From a virus, in IMG/VR virus record IMGVR_UViG_3300008262_003708, positions 1 through 30,789 of that record: DNA of 30,789 nt. The stretch is one strand, 5' to 3'. This document shows, one piece after another, positions 1 through 6,964 of the stretch. Positions within the stretch are counted from its first letter, which is position 1. Each line of letters starts with the position of its first letter. Under the pieces are notes generated by a model. It ran no database searches. It was not told where the DNA came from and was given only the letters and a program-made list of their open reading frames with translations. The translations under genes and the position numbers were made by a program.

Positions 1-227
1 CCCTCATAGGGCGAACCTGGTGTTAGATAATCGTATGCAGAGTTAAATGTTCCAGTACCAGTGTTATCGTACTGTAGTCCTGGATTGGTGTTTCCTCCAC
101 TTCCCAGCGTACCTGTTGATTCATTTACTCCTGCTTTTATAAATTCATTTACTAATATTTCATTTCCTGCGATTGCCGGTACCGATAGCATAGCGGCAAC
201 TATTGCTGCAATTAATTGTTTTTTCAT
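1..227 (-). CDS. Secreted protein of unknown function, N-terminal part only
   Basis: The gene runs off the window edge; about 75 codons are visible from an ATG at 227. The start is supported by a strong ribosome site (GGGGAGCGAAA) directly upstream, of the same GGAGCGAA type used by the other curli-module genes. Residues 1-20 form a clear Sec signal peptide ([20 protein letters not shown], then GNE), so the product is exported. The visible mature part is rich in Gly, Thr, Asn and Tyr, like surface or fibre proteins, but I recognise no domain. It lies 81 bases downstream of the FecR-domain gene and is probably the last visible member of the curli-type module. A curlin-associated or surface-displayed protein is an inference from context. 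Confidence 0.7.
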   Translation of the reverse strand, partial: MKKQLIAAIVAAMLSVPAIAGNEILVNEFIKAGVNESTGTLGSGGNTNPGLQYDNTGTGTFNSAYDYLTPGSPYE

Positions 228-308
228 TTTCGCTCCCCAACTTTATTATTTTTTTTGGTGTTGGTGTACTATTATTTAAATCTAAGTTATAGAAATAAAA
301 AACTGTGT
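228..308 (-). promoter_or_regulatory. AT-rich leader of the partial secreted gene, weak late-type promoter
   Basis: This 81-base AT-rich gap separates the FecR-domain gene from the partial secreted gene. It holds a TTTAAATA at 273-280 (minus strand), one base off the T4-type late motif TATAAATA, and the GGGGAGCGAAA ribosome site just before the ATG at 227. I see no terminator hairpin. The promoter call is weak because the region is very AT-rich. Confidence 0.3.
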
Positions 309-1412
309 TTAATTTTGTACTATAATTATAGTACTAGTCGATCCTTTATTAACGTTTTGTATAATTGTTTGTCCATCTTGTATTAAAGTAAAAGTAACAT
401 TTTTTGTTGTATCAAAAGTTGCTGTAGCATTATGTGTGCCTGCTTTATATAAAGTGACTTTACTTTGATCGTCATTAAAGTAATATAATAGTCCTAATGA
501 CTTATTAGAACTATAACCTGGCAATACAGGTATATCTAATTCGTCTCCTAACAAACTGGCATTTTGTCTATCTAATTCGTTTAATGAATTGTAAGCTAAC
601 AAATCAGCGTCAAGGTCATTTCTATCTAGTGATGTTTTTTTGTCCAACGCATTTTCATCTAATTTAGAATATTTTAATAAGTCAAAATCTAGTTCATTAA
701 AATCTAATAGACCTTTTTCTTTCTTAACGGTACCTGCATTTTCCGCATCTGCAACTTCTTTTGGTTTACTGATGATCAACATGTTATTAATATTAGCTTG
801 ATCAATTTTAATTACTACAGGTTCGGTTGGAGGAGTATACGCACTATTGACTAGTGTAGCCTGGTATGGAACATCTAATAAAACTACGCCGCCAAAGTTT
901 CTAACTTCAATTGCTCCAGTAACACAGCCGCCTTTGGGATCACAACTAGGAAGAAGCATAACTAAACTCCTTCCTAGTTCGTCCACAGTCATTGAAAAGT
1001 CTGTACCACGAACAGCAATACTGGCGGTTGGTGTTTTAATTGCTACCTGTTGAGGATTATTTTTGGCAATCTGTCCGCTGGCATAACGTGCGGTACCTAA
1101 AGCCATATTTAAAGCCAACTTACCTGAACCTTTCTTTGGATCATATACAAAATCATCTATGATCATTTTACTGTGTTCTGTAAGTTTGACTGTAGTTTTA
1201 TCTTCAAAAGTTAATTCGGCTTTAGCTTTGGCTGTAGAGACGGTGTCATTCATCTCTACGCCCGTGTTTAGACTAGAAGGAATACTTTTCTTATTCCTTA
1301 AAATTTCTGTAGGCCCGGTCTGTTCAGTAACTTTGCCAACACCGGCAAAGCTATTAATCGGACTGAGTAACAACAACGTTGTTATTAGAACCGTTACTGG
1401 TAATAACTGCAT
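309..1412 (-). CDS. FecR-domain exported protein in curli-type module
   Basis: A 367-residue protein starting at ATG 1412 (a GTG at 1430 is in frame but less likely; GGAG lies 12 bases before the ATG). Residues 1-23 are a Sec signal peptide ending SFAG. Residues about 24-150 match the FecR periplasmic domain: a GxVxxxxGxxxxxR-like opening, then a conserved ...DTV(S/T)T...A.L.F.D.T.(V/L).L... stretch, a KTPTASIAVRGTDF segment typical of FecR proteins, and a beta-rich end. The middle is acidic with repeated (L/F)(N/D)(E/D)LD(F/A)DLL-like units, and the last 45 residues are Thr/Asn/Ile-rich. The first 59 bases overlap the curlin-repeat gene in another frame. In cellular bacteria FecR domains sense or bind at the periplasmic face. 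Here the role is unknown; scaffolding or control of the secreted curlin is an inference. Confidence 0.8.
   Translation of the reverse strand: MQLLPVTVLITTLLLLSPINSFAGVGKVTEQTGPTEILRNKKSIPSSLNTGVEMNDTVSTAKAKAELTFEDKTTVKLTEHSKMIIDDFVYDPKKGSGKLALNMALGTARYASGQIAKNNPQQVAIKTPTASIAVRGTDFSMTVDELGRSLVMLLPSCDPKGGCVTGAIEVRNFGGVVLLDVPYQATLVNSAYTPPTEPVVIKIDQANINNMLIISKPKEVADAENAGTVKKEKGLLDFNELDFDLLKYSKLDENALDKKTSLDRNDLDADLLAYNSLNELDRQNASLLGDELDIPVLPGYSSNKSLGLLYYFNDDQSKVTLYKAGTHNATATFDTTKNVTFTLIQDGQTIIQNVNKGSTSTIIIVQN
317..334. repeat. 18-bp perfect palindrome at the end of the FecR gene
   Basis: GTAC, TATAATTATA and GTAC read together form an 18-bp perfect inverted repeat inside the last codons of the FecR-domain gene. 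As RNA it folds into an AT-rich hairpin a few bases before the stop codon. No T-run follows, so it is not a convincing terminator. It could be an mRNA 3' stability hairpin or a chance event. Confidence 0.4.
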
Positions 1413-2025
1413 TTTTAGCGAATACTCCACTCTGTGTTAGGGTTACAGCATTAGCAATCGTACTTGTGCCGCTACCTGAAACTGTAATTTCTCCTGAATG
1501 TAAACCTACTCCCGATGCAGTATGCGTTACGTTGTTATAATTTCCGTTAATAGCAATTTTGCTCTGAACAACGCCGCCACTTAGTGTTTGTACAGTATTG
1601 TTGTTATTACCTGTAATTTCAGATCTGATGATGCTGGCGTTACAAGCAGAACTTAATGCAGTTCCACAACCAATAGTTTGATTGTTATTACTTCCGTCTG
1701 CTGAAACTACTACTGTTGCGCCAGTGCCATTGGATTCATTATTGATAATCATGCTAAGTGTATTACTAGCACCAATTTGACTGATAGTTACGTTGTTAAG
1801 GTCGCCTCTAATCAGTGCTGCATCATCAGCATTACCGTTACCACCAACGTTACCATTGACTAAGTTGCCAGCGCCTGTTTGTGTGATTGAAACTGATGAG
1901 TTATCACCAATTTGTTCTACATAAACATCGTTGGCCCACGCTCCCGATGACATCATTCCAGATGTCATTAGTATTGCAAGTAGTTTTCTCGACAACTCGC
2001 CACCGCCTGTGATTCTTTTTTTCAT
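1354..2025 (-). CDS. Curlin-repeat (CsgA/CsgB-like) secreted amyloid-type protein
   Basis: A 223-residue protein starting at ATG 2025, chosen because CCGGAGCGAAAA sits directly before it; the longer reading from 2043 would swallow this ribosome site. Residues 1-32 contain a Sec signal (hydrophobic LLAILMTSGMMSSGAWA, then NDVY). The mature part is built of about six or seven imperfect curlin-type repeats of the form IxxxGxxNxVxIxQxG (for example VEQIGDNSSVSITQTGAGN and ITSNGSNNNVVVTQSD), rich in Asn, Gly, Gln, Ser and Thr. This is the hallmark of curli subunits that form cross-beta fibres outside the cell. Two Cys (GCG...SSAC) are unusual for curlins and may form a disulfide. The gene lies downstream of csgG and csgF homologues, its likely export machinery. 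Family assignment rests on repeat pattern and neighbours. Confidence 0.82.
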   Translation of the reverse strand: MKKRITGGGELSRKLLAILMTSGMMSSGAWANDVYVEQIGDNSSVSITQTGAGNLVNGNVGGNGNADDAALIRGDLNNVTISQIGASNTLSMIINNESNGTGATVVVSADGSNNNQTIGCGTALSSACNASIIRSEITGNNNNTVQTLSGGVVQSKIAINGNYNNVTHTASGVGLHSGEITVSGSGTSTIANAVTLTQSGVFAKNAVITSNGSNNNVVVTQSD

Positions 2026-2035
2026 TTTTCGCTCC

Positions 2036-2064
2036 GGATGCAAGTTATGTTTGTTAATGCATCC
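2036..2064 (-). promoter_or_regulatory. Hairpin directly before the curlin ribosome site
   Basis: A 7-bp stem (GGATGCA pairing with TGCATCC, 15-base loop) ends immediately before the GGAGCG ribosome site of the curlin gene, in the 81-base gap after csgG. It could protect the mRNA end or tune initiation of the curlin gene relative to csgG. No T-run follows, so it is not an intrinsic terminator. Confidence 0.4.
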
Positions 2065-2106
2065 ATATTTTAGTTTAATAAAGACTTTCTCCTATGCTTG
2101 ACTCAA

Positions 2107-3294
2107 TTATGGTTTGTGTTCTGAAAGCACGTCAGTTCGCACATACCCTTTACGCTTCTCGGCGTCTACTACAAAATACCATCCTTCGGTAACTGTTCCT
2201 TGTATGCTTAACTCTGTTCCTTTTTTCAACAACCAAGTTCTTTGACTTTTTTCGTTTGGTTCTTTATAAACATAGGAATCTTGTTTAAGATACACAGTTG
2301 TAAACTCTGTTTTTTTCTCTTCACGCTGAACTACTGTTTCTACTTTAGCCTCAGTGCCTCGCTGGTTGTTGGTTTCGTCTGTTTGGCCTGCTCCATTGCT
2401 TTCTCTGACGCTGGAGTTTGTCTGTGTGGATGGTAGGGGCTCTGCGGCTCTTTGGGGTGTTTGTGAGGTTTGTGGTTGAACCAACTCATCTGTCTTCTCC
2501 TCTTTAATAGCAGGTTTAGCAAGTTTGTACCTCCATAGGCCTTTTTTCTCACCTTCGACTATCATGTCGTGTACTGCTTGTTCTATAGCTACTCGTACTG
2601 CATAAGTTGTAGGCTCGTTTAAAGCCATACCGTTTTCTAACTCTAAACTTTTTGTCCCAGCATCAACAAAACGAAGTACGCCTACATTATGTTGAGTACT
2701 GTAAATTGTTTTGCTCACAGCATTTGTAATCAAAACTTCACCACTGTTAACACTAACTAATCTTAAACTAATTACAATTTCATCTACACGATACTGCTGA
2801 CTTCCTCCAATACCAAGAAATCTTGCACCATTACCACCACTACGTATATTACTATCGTAGCCAATAATGCCGCCTTCAATCATAATGCCTGCCACTGTCA
2901 TAGGTTTAAGAGGACGGGCATCTTTGCCTTCGTATACTTCGCGTTGATTTCGAATTAATTGTCTTTCTTTTACAAGATTATCTAGTCCTACACGTTCTAC
3001 TACTTTAAACCAATTTTTACTGTCTTGTAAACTTTTAATTAAAAATACTTCAGCGCCTTGTGTAACTGCCTTTGAAAATACTGCCAGTCTGTCATTAGGT
3101 TTCATTTGTCCAGTCTTGTCCATAAAACCGTAGACTGCAACAGTCATTGAAGGACCATCTAACTCTGGAAGTTTTTCTATAAGATTTTCTCTTGTTTTCA
3201 AAGATATAGGTTCTTCCCTAGCGGCATCCATATGAACAGTAGCACAGCCTGATAATGTTCCTGCTACTAGCAATGATAACAATAGTTTTTTCAT
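2107..3294 (-). CDS. csgG: CsgG-like outer-membrane curli secretion channel with C-terminal SH3 extension
   Basis: A 395-residue lipoprotein. Residues 1-17 are a lipoprotein signal with lipobox LSGC (Cys17). Residues about 30-265 align well with E. coli CsgG: VAVYGFMDKTGQ near the start, FSKAVTQGAE, the LVKERQLIR segment, TVAGIMIEGGIIGYDSN, GGNGARFLGIG, and VGVLRFVD. CsgG forms a nonameric pore in the outer membrane that exports curli subunits. The constriction tyrosine region (KPYPASNF in E. coli) is replaced by KPNDRLAVF. Unlike the about 277-residue cellular protein, this one has a Gln/Pro/Thr-rich linker (about 265-330) and a C-terminal bacterial SH3 domain (about 331-395, with a GWYFV core), which would face the periplasm and may bind peptidoglycan. 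It shares one base with the csgF stop (TAATG), so translation is coupled. CsgG homologues are known from some marine T4-like phages. Confidence 0.93.
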   Translation of the reverse strand: MKKLLLSLLVAGTLSGCATVHMDAAREEPISLKTRENLIEKLPELDGPSMTVAVYGFMDKTGQMKPNDRLAVFSKAVTQGAEVFLIKSLQDSKNWFKVVERVGLDNLVKERQLIRNQREVYEGKDARPLKPMTVAGIMIEGGIIGYDSNIRSGGNGARFLGIGGSQQYRVDEIVISLRLVSVNSGEVLITNAVSKTIYSTQHNVGVLRFVDAGTKSLELENGMALNEPTTYAVRVAIEQAVHDMIVEGEKKGLWRYKLAKPAIKEEKTDELVQPQTSQTPQRAAEPLPSTQTNSSVRESNGAGQTDETNNQRGTEAKVETVVQREEKKTEFTTVYLKQDSYVYKEPNEKSQRTWLLKKGTELSIQGTVTEGWYFVVDAEKRKGYVRTDVLSEHKP

Positions 3295-3743
3295 TAGAAT
3301 GCAAAGCTCGCTATAGGAACAACAATTTCTGTACGACTGCCATTAGATTCTATAATCGTAAGGGTAACATCTGTACCTGTTTTTACCCAACTGATATTAG
3401 TTCCTTGAAAATTCATAGTTCCGCTGTCGCCGCCGCCTTCAGAAAACATTTGATCTGCCAGTTGTTTAGATAACTGAGCATATATACGTGCTTCTACGTT
3501 TACTAGGAATTTACTTAGATTTGTTTGTTTGGCTGCTGCTTCTGCCTTGGCTATAGCGGCTAGTTCTTCGCTTTTTATTTCTTTCTTTTTATTTTCTTCT
3601 AATTGATAGATGCTAAGAACGTGCTGACTGTAGCCATTGCCAGGTATAAAGGCAGGGCTTTGGAATTGATGTACTAATTCTGCATACGCTGGCGAGCATA
3701 GAGACAGAATTATTCCGCCTAAGGTAAAAAGTTTGAATTTCAT
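3294..3743 (-). CDS. csgF: CsgF-like curli assembly factor
   Basis: A 149-residue exported protein. The signal peptide is residues 1-21 (ending SPAYA), followed by ELVHQFQSPAFIPGNG. This corresponds to the CsgF N-terminus (F-R/Q-(N/S)-P-x-F-G/I), which in E. coli inserts into the CsgG pore and forms its second constriction. The helical middle (EENKKKEIKSEELAAIAKAEAAAKQ) and the beta-rich end with T(D/G)xxLTI also fit the family. In cells CsgF couples the CsgG channel to curli nucleation at the surface. The start is fixed by GGGAGCGAATC directly upstream. The gene opens the curli-type module; the 71-base gap before it carries a TGTAAATA late-type promoter and a 5-bp hairpin. Confidence 0.88.
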   Translation of the reverse strand: MKFKLFTLGGIILSLCSPAYAELVHQFQSPAFIPGNGYSQHVLSIYQLEENKKKEIKSEELAAIAKAEAAAKQTNLSKFLVNVEARIYAQLSKQLADQMFSEGGGDSGTMNFQGTNISWVKTGTDVTLTIIESNGSRTEIVVPIASFAF

Positions 3744-3768
3744 GATTCGCTCCCGGTGTCCGGTATAG

Positions 3769-3776
3769 TATTTACA
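3769..3776 (-). promoter_or_regulatory. Late-type promoter of the curli module
   Basis: TGTAAATA lies 26 bases before the csgF start, one base from the T4-type late motif TATAAATA, and is flanked by an inverted repeat CCGGT...ACCGG (3762-3783). It would make csgF, csgG, the curlin and the FecR gene late-expressed. Assignment is by motif only. Confidence 0.4.
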
Positions 3777-3814
3777 ACCGGCAGAGAACGAATTAAGCGA
3801 GCATTTTATTCTTT

Positions 3815-5719
3815 TTAGACTTTAGCAGCTTTAGCCGCTTGTGCTTGTGTCATTACAAGATATGCTGGAGTAGGTGTTTGCTGGTCGTCATTAAAGTTAA
3901 AACCACCAGTCATTTTTATATCTTGCCCAAGTCGATCAACTAAATCATTGCCATCTTCAACTAATGCATAATCTAAAGATTCGGTGTTTAAGTACATGAT
4001 AGTTGTAATTCCGTCAGCTAAATGATAACTTTCATAAGCTAGTAATGTATATGCTTTAATCATAGAATCAACATCAATACCACCATCACGTCCGTCTTCA
4101 GTTGTAGGTATTGCTGAATCTATTAGCTCCATAGCTGTTTGACCTAAACTATCTTCAACTTGATCTAAATTAAGAATAATACGTCTAAATGTTTCGTAAA
4201 ATAGTTCAGAAGTCAATGCTCGTGTACTAAAAGGACGCAACAAGTCGTTGTTTAAAGCATTTAATCCAGTATCGTTAAAGTTATAGCGAGCACCTTCTTT
4301 TCCTGCTCCTTTAACTTTTTCGCCTGTATCGGTAACTTCTGTTTTATAGTTAACAACGTTAGCAGTAAAATTTTCTTTAGGAACTCCAACAACTTGTCCA
4401 GTTTCTTGATTCTTAAGTCTAATAGGAGTTCCTGCTGGAATTGAATCTACAATTTTCTGAATACCAGGAGTCCATGCCTTCTTCCAAGCTGCGGCTGGTT
4501 TAGTAATTTTCTTACTGTTTAGTCGACCGCCTGAAGTAGAACCTGCCTTTACTTCAATTTCTTTATCACCAATTAATAAATCGCCTTTTTTAGCTTTTTG
4601 TGCAGGATTGCCCATCATAGACAACGCCATTTCTCCTGGACCAATGGCACCAGAAGTTTTTCCAGGATTGTATGAGAAGATTTTTTGAGTTTTAAATATA
4701 TTAAACAACTTAATAAATTCTTCGTTTACATGTGATTCTACATTTCCGTTAGTTTCTGCAATTAATGATAACATGTTAATAACATCACCTGCCACACATG
4801 CTTCTAAAAACTCTTGAATTTCTGTTTCGTTAGTTTGATGAATTTCTGGTTTTAATGTAATATCAATAATAAGTCCAAACATAAAATGTTTTAAGTTTTG
4901 AGTAAATGCACGAGCATTCTTTTCTTTGCTTAATACTTGACTGCGTTCTTTAGAACTTAATGCTTGCTTTTCTTCAACTGAACTTTCTTTAAATTCTTGT
5001 ACTTTGTTGCCTAATGCTTCTAATAAACCGTTAACGTTTCTTAAGAAGTTTTTTGCAATTTCTTTATCTGCTTCGCTGGCTTTTAATTTGCCAGTTAAAG
5101 TCTTGACCTGTTTAATTAGAGCTTTGTTAATTCTGATACTGTGTTCAATATCAGCTACCATAGCCATTTTCTGAGAATGAGAAAATGTTTTAGTAATTGG
5201 TAATTTTAAAATGAATTCAATGTGCGACATTAAACGTTCTGCTAGTGCCTTAATTTCAGAGGCATTGACAGTTGGATCTTTTGCTTCTGCAAGCGACTGC
5301 TCTTCTTCGTCGTCTGTTTCTTCTTCTGGCGGGTCTTGCTGTGCTACAGGTTCCTGTGGAACTCCAGCTAATTGAGAAATTCTTTCAATTTCGTTTGGTT
5401 GTGCTTGTTGTTGCGGCTGAATTTCTTGGGGCGCAGGCTGTTGTGCTGTAGGAGCAATTGGTTGTTGTGGCTCAGCCACTGGTTCAGGAGCAACTTCAGC
5501 AGCCGGCAACTCAATACCAGCTTTTGCTAATTGATTAGTAATTTTGCTCTCAGTATTTTGCAAATTTGCTAGAACTTTGTTAGCAATATTTTGATTCTCA
5601 GGCGGAATCTGTTCTGCAATATCCGCAATAGACTGCAAATCAAACATCATTGCTGATGTTGAAATGTCTTTTTCTAATGTGTATTCTAATAGTGGAACTT
5701 TAAATTCAAAAAATCGCAT
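3815..5719 (-). CDS. Large phage protein with capsid-targeting-like N-terminus and nuclease-like motif
   Basis: A 634-residue protein of unknown function. It opens with MRFFEFKVPLLE, resembling other proteins in this window and the capsid-targeting leaders of T4 internal proteins. Residues about 80-135 are Pro/Gln/Glu-rich low complexity, and residues about 165-275 are Lys/Glu-rich and likely helical or coiled coil. Around residues 340-405 there is an IGPGEMAL segment, then KKGDLLIGDKEIEVKAG and a GGRLNS segment. The D...ExK spacing looks like a PD-(D/E)XK nuclease core, and similar segments occur in uncharacterised proteins of T4-like cyanophages (from memory). It has no recognisable Shine-Dalgarno site: a CATAAATA late promoter overlaps the stop of the preceding gene and would start transcription only a few bases before the ATG. 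The nuclease reading is an inference. Confidence 0.75.
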   Translation of the reverse strand: MRFFEFKVPLLEYTLEKDISTSAMMFDLQSIADIAEQIPPENQNIANKVLANLQNTESKITNQLAKAGIELPAAEVAPEPVAEPQQPIAPTAQQPAPQEIQPQQQAQPNEIERISQLAGVPQEPVAQQDPPEEETDDEEEQSLAEAKDPTVNASEIKALAERLMSHIEFILKLPITKTFSHSQKMAMVADIEHSIRINKALIKQVKTLTGKLKASEADKEIAKNFLRNVNGLLEALGNKVQEFKESSVEEKQALSSKERSQVLSKEKNARAFTQNLKHFMFGLIIDITLKPEIHQTNETEIQEFLEACVAGDVINMLSLIAETNGNVESHVNEEFIKLFNIFKTQKIFSYNPGKTSGAIGPGEMALSMMGNPAQKAKKGDLLIGDKEIEVKAGSTSGGRLNSKKITKPAAAWKKAWTPGIQKIVDSIPAGTPIRLKNQETGQVVGVPKENFTANVVNYKTEVTDTGEKVKGAGKEGARYNFNDTGLNALNNDLLRPFSTRALTSELFYETFRRIILNLDQVEDSLGQTAMELIDSAIPTTEDGRDGGIDVDSMIKAYTLLAYESYHLADGITTIMYLNTESLDYALVEDGNDLVDRLGQDIKMTGGFNFNDDQQTPTPAYLVMTQAQAAKAAKV

Positions 5720-5741
5720 AGTAACAATATTTATGCGATTT
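5711..5741. repeat. 10-bp inverted repeat enclosing the late promoter and start codon
   Basis: AAATCGCATA and its complement TATGCGATTT are separated by 11 bases. One arm contains the ATG of the 634-residue protein and the other contains the end of the bilin reductase gene. The CATAAATA late promoter (5728-5735) lies between and within the arms. Read-through RNA from upstream would form a hairpin hiding the start codon, while RNA begun at the late promoter would not carry the first arm. This could make translation depend on the promoter used. Confidence 0.5.
5728..5735 (-). promoter_or_regulatory. T4-type late promoter (CATAAATA)
   Basis: CATAAATA, 7 of 8 bases of the late motif, overlaps the TAA stop of the bilin reductase gene and lies 9 bases before the ATG of the 634-residue protein. 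The expected start of transcription, about six bases downstream, would give an almost leaderless mRNA. Confidence 0.5.
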
Positions 5742-6417
5742 CAGGGAAGAGACATTCCTGTATGAAATGTTTAACATCGTCCTCACTAAGCCCTAAACTA
5801 ACCATTACACGCGGTGTATGAGGGTTTTGCTTCTGATTTTCACAGTAATAGTTCTGTGCTAGTGTAGTATCTGTAGTTGTATTGTTTGTTTCAGCTACTG
5901 TGCTTAGATAGTGATTTATTGTAGTTTTAGCTAAGTTTGTAATTTGCTGTAATTCTGCTTCGTCTTGTACGTTGCCTGCCGCAACCATACTTTTGCTGAA
6001 TATGTTAGTAGCCCATTCAGGCAAAGCACGTTCTCTACGCCACTCTAACTTGCTAACCTCTCCAGCAAACCATTCCATCATAGGATGGTCAGCATCGCCT
6101 GCTTTGCTGTAATCATGAAAACAGCCGGTAATTTTGTTCTTACCAGCTATAACGTCAAAGCCGTAAATTGGAGCAGGATTGTGTGTATGTGGAAAGATGC
6201 AACAATGCATCATCCACAGTCCTTTAGTTTCTCGAGCGTCTACAACGTCAACATGAGCACGACGATAAGAATCGGACCGCCAAACGCGATTAACCCACCC
6301 AGGCTGATTAAAGCGATCCATTCCAGGTTCAAATATTTCTGTACCAGTTTTGTTAAACGAATCTTCCAGTAGGTGTTGAATATCAATTAATGTATCCCAG
6401 ACTTTGCTGTCATTCAT
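5731..6417 (-). CDS. pcyX: Ferredoxin-dependent bilin reductase (PcyX/PebS-like)
   Basis: A 228-residue protein of the ferredoxin-dependent bilin reductase family, which reduces biliverdin to coloured bilins such as phycoerythrobilin. The start is ATG 6417, sharing eight bases with the end of the heme oxygenase gene. Key segments: HVDVVDARETKGLWMMHC with the likely active-site His71, the family motif PIYGFDVIAG with the catalytic Asp88 (equivalent to Asp105 of PcyA), and a beta strand ending CFHDYSKA. It is coupled to the gene that makes its substrate. Viral members include PebS of cyanophages and PcyX reported from uncultured oceanic phages; the non-cyanobacterial setting here favours PcyX, but which bilin it forms cannot be read from sequence alone. 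It needs host or phage ferredoxin, which is not encoded in this window. Confidence 0.87.
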   Translation of the reverse strand: MNDSKVWDTLIDIQHLLEDSFNKTGTEIFEPGMDRFNQPGWVNRVWRSDSYRRAHVDVVDARETKGLWMMHCCIFPHTHNPAPIYGFDVIAGKNKITGCFHDYSKAGDADHPMMEWFAGEVSKLEWRRERALPEWATNIFSKSMVAAGNVQDEAELQQITNLAKTTINHYLSTVAETNNTTTDTTLAQNYYCENQKQNPHTPRVMVSLGLSEDDVKHFIQECLFPEIA

Positions 6418-6964
6418 AATCTTTAGCAATAACCATCATTTCTTCAAAAAACCGAGTTGCAAAATCAAAACAAACCTTTGCTTCGTCTGCCATGCTATCA
6501 TCTAACTTGGCTCGGATGGCATTTTTAATTTCTTCTGTATCACCGTTAAATTTATAATATTTCCCAGATCCAGGAACCCGTTTACTAATCATTTGTCCAC
6601 CACTTAAATCTCCCATATGTCGAACATACATATGAGCCATAAGTTTATGTGGATCTTCTTTAATACTTAAAATATACTTAATGTAATCGTTTACTACTGG
6701 ACACATCTTCGGTTGTTCGTCGTTGTCCTTGCCCCAAAGTTCAATGAAGTCTTCTAGGATTGCAGGAGACCTGCGTATATCTGGAATGCCGTGCAACAAT
6801 TGATGCGGCATAGCACAGGCTTCCAAAACTTCGTATTGCGGGTGTTGATTTTTTAGGTATGTTGCATATAATTTTGGATTTACATGCCCAGAAAATAGAA
6901 TTTTAACAAAGGGTCTAGTTTCTGCTCGTCTGTGTTGCTCGTGTGTTAAATCTTTTAAACTCAT
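6410..6964 (-). CDS. ho1: Heme oxygenase (biliverdin- and iron-releasing)
   Basis: A 184-residue heme oxygenase that cleaves heme to biliverdin, CO and ferrous iron. The proximal heme ligand is His11 in THEQHRRAE, matching the family signature, and the distal helix has GDLSGGQMIS with the glycines that line the oxygen site. The length is a little shorter than usual (about 200-240). The start overlaps the clpS stop by four bases (ATGA) and the end overlaps the bilin reductase start by eight, so clpS, ho and the reductase are translated together. The likely promoter is the sigma70-type one before hsp20. Roles could be bilin production or iron mobilisation for NrdB and Fe-S proteins encoded nearby. 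Confidence 0.93.
   Translation of the reverse strand: MSLKDLTHEQHRRAETRPFVKILFSGHVNPKLYATYLKNQHPQYEVLEACAMPHQLLHGIPDIRRSPAILEDFIELWGKDNDEQPKMCPVVNDYIKYILSIKEDPHKLMAHMYVRHMGDLSGGQMISKRVPGSGKYYKFNGDTEEIKNAIRAKLDDSMADEAKVCFDFATRFFEEMMVIAKDYE

Noticed and set aside
847-1440. Plus-strand open frames opposite the FecR gene
   Set aside because: Shadows of a gene with signal peptide and domain evidence on the minus strand.
2022-2066. 14-codon leader ORF (MDALTNITCIRSEK) overlapping the curlin start as ATGA
   Set aside because: Short, its AGGAG lies about 20 bases away, and it coincides with a hairpin. It could be chance, so it is not listed as a gene.
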